A stretch of 52,441 nucleotides of DNA from NCBI RefSeq assembly GCF_900111815.1, contig NZ_LT630004.1, positions 1 to 52,441 on the forward strand, given 5' to 3'. The translations under genes and the position numbers were made by a program. A model generated the notes under the pieces. It worked only from the letters and a program-made list of their open reading frames with translations, searched no databases and was not told the origin of the DNA. Below, piece by piece: positions 49,256 to 52,441 of the stretch (position 1 is the stretch's first letter; every line of letters begins with the position of its first letter). This DNA comes from Bacillus massilinigeriensis (GTDB lineage Bacteria; Bacillota; Bacilli; Bacillales; Cytobacillaceae).

Positions 49256-49486
49256 ATGTTAATCCCCAAGAAAGAACCTCAACCGATTAATTACAAAATT
49301 TATGAGGAATATACGCCAGGTAAGTTAGAAATGGTTAGAGGAAAATTTCTTCCTTTTGATAATGACTTAGAGAACATGCTTGTGCTGTGCTTATATAATA
49401 TGGGCATCAGAGAATTTATCAGTATTCTTCCACAGGAATCAAAAGAAGAATTATTGGAGTTGCTTCAACAAGATTTGAAGGAATAA
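49256..49486 (+). CDS. Small protein sharing the C-terminal domain of the 48433 gene
   Basis: From ATG 49256 the product is 76 residues and contains NMLVLCLYNMGIREFISILP followed by QESKEELLELLQQDLKE. This pattern parallels the C-terminus of the protein ending at 48885. GGAGGAGGG (49235-49243) lies 12 bases upstream. The frame is also open from ATG 49166 (106 residues), but that start overlaps the zinc-ribbon frame and has no ribosome binding site, so I prefer 49256. The family is unknown. Confidence 0.55.
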   Translation: MLIPKKEPQPINYKIYEEYTPGKLEMVRGKFLPFDNDLENMLVLCLYNMGIREFISILPQESKEELLELLQQDLKE

Positions 49487-49588
49487 TATAACTAACGAAA
49501 TTTTCTGCAGTTGTTCCCGAATAACTCCAATGTCTGGTAATATATATTTGTCGGAGCTTTGGGGTTCTGGCATCGAAAGGATAGAGAG

Positions 49589-49636
49589 CGACCACCTTTT
49601 TTGCCTTTGCGGAGCTTTGGGTGGTTGTTTTCATTT
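49589..49636 (+). terminator. Possible terminator after the small-gene cluster
   Basis: CGACCACC (49589-49596) pairs with GGTGGTTG (49620-49627, one G-T pair) around TTTTTTGCCTTTGCGGAGC..., followed by TTTTCATTT. The word CGGAGCTTTGGG occurs twice, at 49552-49563 and 49610-49621. The gap 49487-49674 holds nothing else that I can read. Confidence 0.45.
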
Positions 49637-49674
49637 CTGTCTTAACTATTGATTTTAAGAAGGTGGGTGAGGAA

Positions 49675-49782
49675 ATGAAAGCTAATGTAAATTTGATTAA
49701 GGAAATTGAGGAGTTTGACAATGCCTTTGCTGACGGAATCTTTGCTGTTCCTCGAAACCCGAATGATAAGGGTAAAGGTTAG
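49675..49782 (+). CDS. Very small protein, possibly the 5' part of a frameshifted gene
   Basis: A 35-residue frame from ATG 49675 (MKANVNLIKEIEEFDNAFAD then GIFAVPRNPNDKGKG) follows AAGGTGGGTGAGGAA. It ends at TAG 49780-49782. The +1 frame continues without a break as RPLFDYCQKKGVEPSELSSE then EMEQFLQY, so the two frames look like halves of a 62-residue protein. Either a one-base insertion broke the gene, or +1 frameshifting joins the halves (AAGGG lies just before GGT-TAG). The family is unknown. Confidence 0.45.
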   Translation: MKANVNLIKEIEEFDNAFADGIFAVPRNPNDKGKG

Positions 49783-49867
49783 ACCCTTGTTCGATTATTG
49801 TCAGAAAAAAGGTGTAGAGCCGAGTGAATTATCGTCTGAGGAGATGGAACAGTTCCTTCAATACTAA
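49763..49867 (+). CDS. Overlapping small frame, likely the 3' half of the 49675 gene
   Basis: The 34-residue frame can start at ATG 49763, inside the previous frame, and reads MIRVKVRPLFDYCQKKGVEP then SELSSEEMEQFLQY. No ribosome binding site precedes ATG 49763, which favours its being the downstream half of one gene rather than an independent one. The hairpin at 49869-49891 follows directly. Confidence 0.35.
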   Translation: MIRVKVRPLFDYCQKKGVEPSELSSEEMEQFLQY

Positions 49868-49891
49868 AAAGAGAGTGTTTTCCACTCTCTT
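49866..49891 (-). terminator. Terminator of the reverse-strand gene ending at 49896
   Basis: On the reverse strand AAGAGAGTG (49891-49883) pairs with CACTCTCTT (49877-49869), followed by TTT. Confidence 0.8.
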
Positions 49892-49895
49892 GATA

Positions 49896-50219
49896 CTACA
49901 CTCGAAACTCTTTTAGTAAATCTGATTTAGCCTCATTCAAAAGCCTAACCGCATTAATATCATTCTTAAAATTTTCATCATGCCATTCAACAATTACATT
50001 CGGTAAAGGAGAATTATATATTTCTGCAACCCTAACTGTAACAATATCATCAACATCACAATCGTCATCGTCTTTATACCAGGTCACTTTTAAAACTGTG
50101 GCTTCCGCAAAATTAATTTAGTTCCCATTTTCGTCTTCATCGTATCCGTAGCCAACTTCATCATATACTAAAAAACAACGTTCAATAGATTCGTCATTTA
50201 CTACTAAATCAAATTCCAT
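49896..50219 (-). pseudogene. Acidic protein gene interrupted by an in-frame TAA
   Basis: From ATG at 50219 the reverse strand reads MEFDLVVNDESIERCFLVYD then EVGYGYDEDENGN to TAA at 50120-50118. In the same frame it continues INFAEATVLKVTWYKDDDDC then DVDDIVTVRVAEIYNSPLPN to the stop at 49896, giving about 107 residues in all. The upstream part has AAGTAGG as ribosome binding site; the downstream part has no credible start except a GTG at 50087 without a binding site. A single nonsense change is the simplest reading. The acidic, compact character recalls immunity-type proteins, but no family is recognised. Confidence 0.5.
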
Positions 50220-50316
50220 AAAACAAACCTACTTTCTATAAAGTGAAATTTTAATCGCTTGGGGGATTAGCTTAATTTAGAAGCCAAGACATAGTGTTCA
50301 AGGAAGAGTTCTTTGA

Positions 50317-50712
50317 TTATTTACCGAGCGTTTCACCTGTCATTAGAAAGTACAATTCTTCTGATTTTCCTTTTGATAGCTTCCCATACTTGCTCTCCGC
50401 ATCTTTAACCACTTCAAATTTATCACCTGATGGAGTAATCCATAGGAAGTAATCCGTATCGTTTATTTAAAAATCTGCTGGTCGTGCCATACTTACTTGC
50501 ATTTGACCATGTTCCCAATTTGTACTTTCCGCCAGTTGAATAATATCATTTATTTCCTCGCTGTCCGTTACGGTTTTAATGACTTCATAGGTGTCATTTT
50601 CACTGTTGATTCTCTCAATCACAATTTTATCAGGCATTTCTACTGTCTTTTGCGAACAACCCCCAATTACAAAAAGAGCCAATAAAAGCATGAACGTACT
50701 AATCATCCTCAT
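50317..50712 (-). pseudogene. Lipoprotein gene interrupted by an in-frame TAA
   Basis: From ATG at 50712 (after AAAGGGGAC) the frame reads MRMISTFMLLLALFVIGGCS, a lipoprotein signal with lipobox IGGC. It continues to MARPADF and TAA at 50469-50467. The same frame goes on as INDTDYFLWITPSGDKFEVV then KDAESKYGKLSKGKSEELYF to TAA at 50319-50317, together about 130 residues. The second half resembles the end of small Bacillus lipoproteins with a YhfM-like domain (weak recollection). As written, only an 81-residue lipoprotein would be made. A longer upstream start at 50769 is possible but has no binding site. Confidence 0.55.
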
Positions 50713-50974
50713 AGAGTTATAGTCCCCTTTTACCAGTATTGTACTATAAGGCAATTCCATTAACAGCATTATTTAAGAAGATAAAGAGTAGCCTGTTAGA
50801 TTGTTCAATCGTGTTCTATCATTCTTTAATTCTGCTATAGCGTTGAATAATTTGAAAAGGTCGAATCTATAATATAGCAGGTTTCTAATAACAAAGGATT
50901 CTATTTGGAAACTATTACAACAGGATGTTCTAATCTATCAAACAGATTAGGCAGATTATACAGGAGGAAATAGT

Positions 50975-51412
50975 ATGGGAAAAGACAGAGAGATGTCTCG
51001 AAATTTTGCGGAGAAACTCAAGTTCTATAGGCTTCAAAGGTCATATTCTTTGAAAGATGTTCAACACATTACTGGAATTGATGCTGGATATATCAATAAA
51101 TTGGAGAATGGAATAAGACGTGCTCCTTCATATCCAATTCTCCAAAAGTTGGCATATGCTCTAAAAGTCGATATTACAGACCTTATCGACATTGAATTGC
51201 CAGAAAACGAACCGTTACGAAGTGTTCAAGAGGTGCTGGTATTCACTGAGTATCTTATCAATGGCAAGTTACCTTCTTCAGAGGTGCGAGAAAACTTATT
51301 ATCGGTTATCCAAACGATGCTGGACTGCGATTGGGAGGAACATTGTAAACATATGGACAGTGTCAAAATATTAAATAAGATTGACATTTTTTTAAGGTCA
51401 CTGAAAAAATAG
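50975..51412 (+). CDS. XRE-family helix-turn-helix regulator
   Basis: The 145-residue protein has an N-terminal Cro/CI-type helix-turn-helix at about residues 10-65: FAEKLKFYRLQRSYSLKDVQ, then ITGIDAGYINKLENG as the recognition helix region, and LAYALKVDITDLIDI. A helical C-terminal part of unknown fold follows (EVLVFTEYLINGKLPSSEVR). ATG 50975 follows AGGAGGA. A TATAAT at 50868-50873 with TTGAAT 19 nt upstream could be its promoter. The rest of the gap 50713-50974 shows no gene. It may regulate the surrounding accessory genes, but no operator was identified. Confidence 0.85.
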   Translation: MGKDREMSRNFAEKLKFYRLQRSYSLKDVQHITGIDAGYINKLENGIRRAPSYPILQKLAYALKVDITDLIDIELPENEPLRSVQEVLVFTEYLINGKLPSSEVRENLLSVIQTMLDCDWEEHCKHMDSVKILNKIDIFLRSLKK

Positions 51413-51428
51413 TACATCAAAAAGGTTG

Positions 51429-51466
51429 GAAAAGGAGAACTGTAATTTTTTTATGGTTCTCTTTTT
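51429..51466 (+). terminator. Terminator after the XRE regulator
   Basis: AAAAGGAGAAC pairs with GTTCTCTTTTT (51455-51465, one G-T pair) around a 15-nt loop, followed by further T. Confidence 0.65.
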
Positions 51467-51493
51467 CTATCTAAATGTAATAGGAGAATGGAT

Positions 51494-52057
51494 ATGTCAA
51501 AAAACGGTAGCATAAAGGAAGATATTTTTACAGTATTCATGAAAATGAATTTGAATATTATGGAAAGGGAGTTGAGTCTTCATCTTTCCGAAGTTGTATT
51601 GGAACAAAGTTTTGATGTTACGGAAGAAAATGATAGCCAGAATAAAAAGGTTTTAATGTTGGATATGTATGGAATTGAGCAAAACTCTAATGTCGAAGTT
51701 ATCGTTGAAAATGTATTAACTAAATCAAATAATGACCATCAAAGGCGATTGCTAAAAATTATTGAAAGATTAGAAAAGGGAATAATCATTTACCAAGCAT
51801 TAGGATTCAGACCAAAGGATGTACAGCAGTTGAAAAATGCAGTAACAGGAAAAGACATTAATCTATACTTTGTGGAAATTAACGAGGACATGATTCCGTT
51901 AATTAACAAGCTCAATACGGATACGCACAAGTTAAGGATTTATGAGAACTTAAATACGCTGAATACCATTGCAAATCCTATTAAACTTCTAAAGGATATT
52001 AGTGTTATAAAACCAATACAAGGCAATGTGGCATTAATGAGGGAAGAGGTAGTGTAA
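51494..52057 (+). CDS. Unrecognised protein with a possible PD-(D/E)XK-like segment, probably truncated by an IS element
   Basis: From ATG 51494, seven bases after AGGAG, the product is 187 residues. The segment VLMLDMYGIEQNSNVEVIVE then NVLTKSNNDHQRRLLKII recalls the core of PD-(D/E)XK nuclease-fold proteins, in which D...(V/I)E(N/xK) is followed by a helix with DHxxxLL. The usual E-x-K/Q is not intact here, so activity is doubtful. The frame closes at TAA 52055-52057, inside the first bases of the IS21-like left end (TGTAAACGC from 52053). The true C-terminus has therefore probably been removed. Confidence 0.5.
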   Translation: MSKNGSIKEDIFTVFMKMNLNIMERELSLHLSEVVLEQSFDVTEENDSQNKKVLMLDMYGIEQNSNVEVIVENVLTKSNNDHQRRLLKIIERLEKGIIIYQALGFRPKDVQQLKNAVTGKDINLYFVEINEDMIPLINKLNTDTHKLRIYENLNTLNTIANPIKLLKDISVIKPIQGNVALMREEVV

Positions 52058-52441
52058 ACGCTAAAATAAAAGTTGACCACTAAAGTACAATTCGCTAATC
52101 AAAAAGTTGACCACCCTTAACACCAAATCCCTTATCATAGAGTTTGTCGAGAACTTCATGATTTGGGAGGAAAAAAGGATGTTAAAGATGGCTAATATAG
52201 AGCTTATCAGAAAATTGCACTTTAAAGAAGGTCGATCTATTCGGCAATTATCAAAAGATCCCAAACTATCAAGGCAAACCATTCGCAAGGCATTACAACA
52301 GAATGAAATTCCAACCTATCAACGCTCAAAGCCAGCTGCCAATCCGGTCATCGATCCCGTTAAATCAACCATTATCCAATGGTTAATGGATGACGAAACA
52401 GCCCCAGTAAAACAGCGTCATACAGCTGCTCAAATCTTCAG
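52053..52441 (+). mobile_element. Left end of an IS21-family insertion sequence (partial)
   Basis: The left end probably begins TGTAAACGC at 52053. Two direct copies of AAAAGTTGACCAC (52068-52080 and 52102-52114) follow, as is typical of the multiple terminal repeats of IS21 elements. They are followed by an istA-type transposase gene that leaves the window at 52441. The right end, istB and the target duplication are outside. Confidence 0.75.
52179..52441 (+). CDS. istA: IS21 family transposase IstA, N-terminal part (cut by window end)
   Basis: The visible 87 residues (MLKMANIELIRKLHFKEGRS, then IRQLSKDPKLSRQTIRKAL) form the N-terminal helix-turn-helix of IS21 IstA transposases, which bind the terminal repeats. 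They are followed by a linker (YQRSKPAANPVIDPVKSTII) and the start of the next conserved helical region (QRHTAAQIF). The DDE catalytic core lies beyond the window. ATG 52179 follows GGGAGG (52165-52170). IstB, the ATPase helper, would be expected immediately downstream. Confidence 0.85.
   Translation, partial: MLKMANIELIRKLHFKEGRSIRQLSKDPKLSRQTIRKALQQNEIPTYQRSKPAANPVIDPVKSTIIQWLMDDETAPVKQRHTAAQIF

Overview
The window looks like chromosomal DNA of a Bacillus-like firmicute (Bacillaceae). The gene order matches the Bacillus subtilis stretch yebG, purEKBCSQLFMNHD, yerA-yerB-yerC-pcrB-pcrA-ligA-yerH(camS), gatCAB, dgkB, rlmCD. AGGAGG-type ribosome binding sites, sigma-A-like promoters, a purine riboswitch and PurR-type boxes fit the same group. 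No species call can be made from the sequence alone.

Layout. 1-541: the 3' end of a 23S rRNA gene, a 5S rRNA gene and the rrn terminator. 620-2335: a tandem array of about 208-bp repeats (family A). 2394-15917: a NETI-motif gene, then the purine de novo operon behind PurBoxes, a sigma-A promoter and a guanine-type riboswitch with a readable antiterminator/terminator. An extra intrinsic terminator sits inside the operon between purB and purC. 15985-16525: diverged family-B repeats. 16603-26616: a small YgaP-like membrane protein, then yerA, yerB, yerC, pcrB, pcrA, ligA and camS. 26769-28517: a frameshifted small membrane protein, a 2OG-Fe(II) oxygenase gene, a family-C repeat and a decayed NERD-domain gene. 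28698-36133: pruA, aceA (with a structured leader that could mask its ribosome binding site), yueI and gatCAB. 36196-37260: family-B repeats in near-identical tandem copies of about 300 bp. 37421-47202: putP (reverse strand), dgkB, pncA, pncB, a small cassette with a DUF5412 protein, recQ and rlmCD. 47203-52441: an AT-rich accessory region directly downstream of rlmCD, with very small, partly overlapping unrecognised genes, three reading frames broken by in-frame TAA, an XRE-type regulator, a possible nuclease-fold protein and the left end of an IS21-family element that runs off the window.

How the genes work together. The pur cluster encodes every step from PRPP to IMP plus adenylosuccinate lyase. 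Its leader joins transcription-initiation control (PurBoxes) to attenuation by guanine. PcrA, LigA and RecQ are DNA maintenance enzymes. GatCAB makes Gln-tRNA(Gln) by transamidation. PutP and PruA fit proline uptake and oxidation, AceA is the entry to the glyoxylate shunt, and PncA/PncB recycle nicotinamide.

The most unusual signal is not a gene. Three unrelated intergenic repeat families (A, B and C) share one architecture: a fixed word of about 9-13 nt recurring every 21 nt, with the rest of each 21-nt unit variable. Twenty-one nt is two helical turns of B-DNA, and also seven codons.
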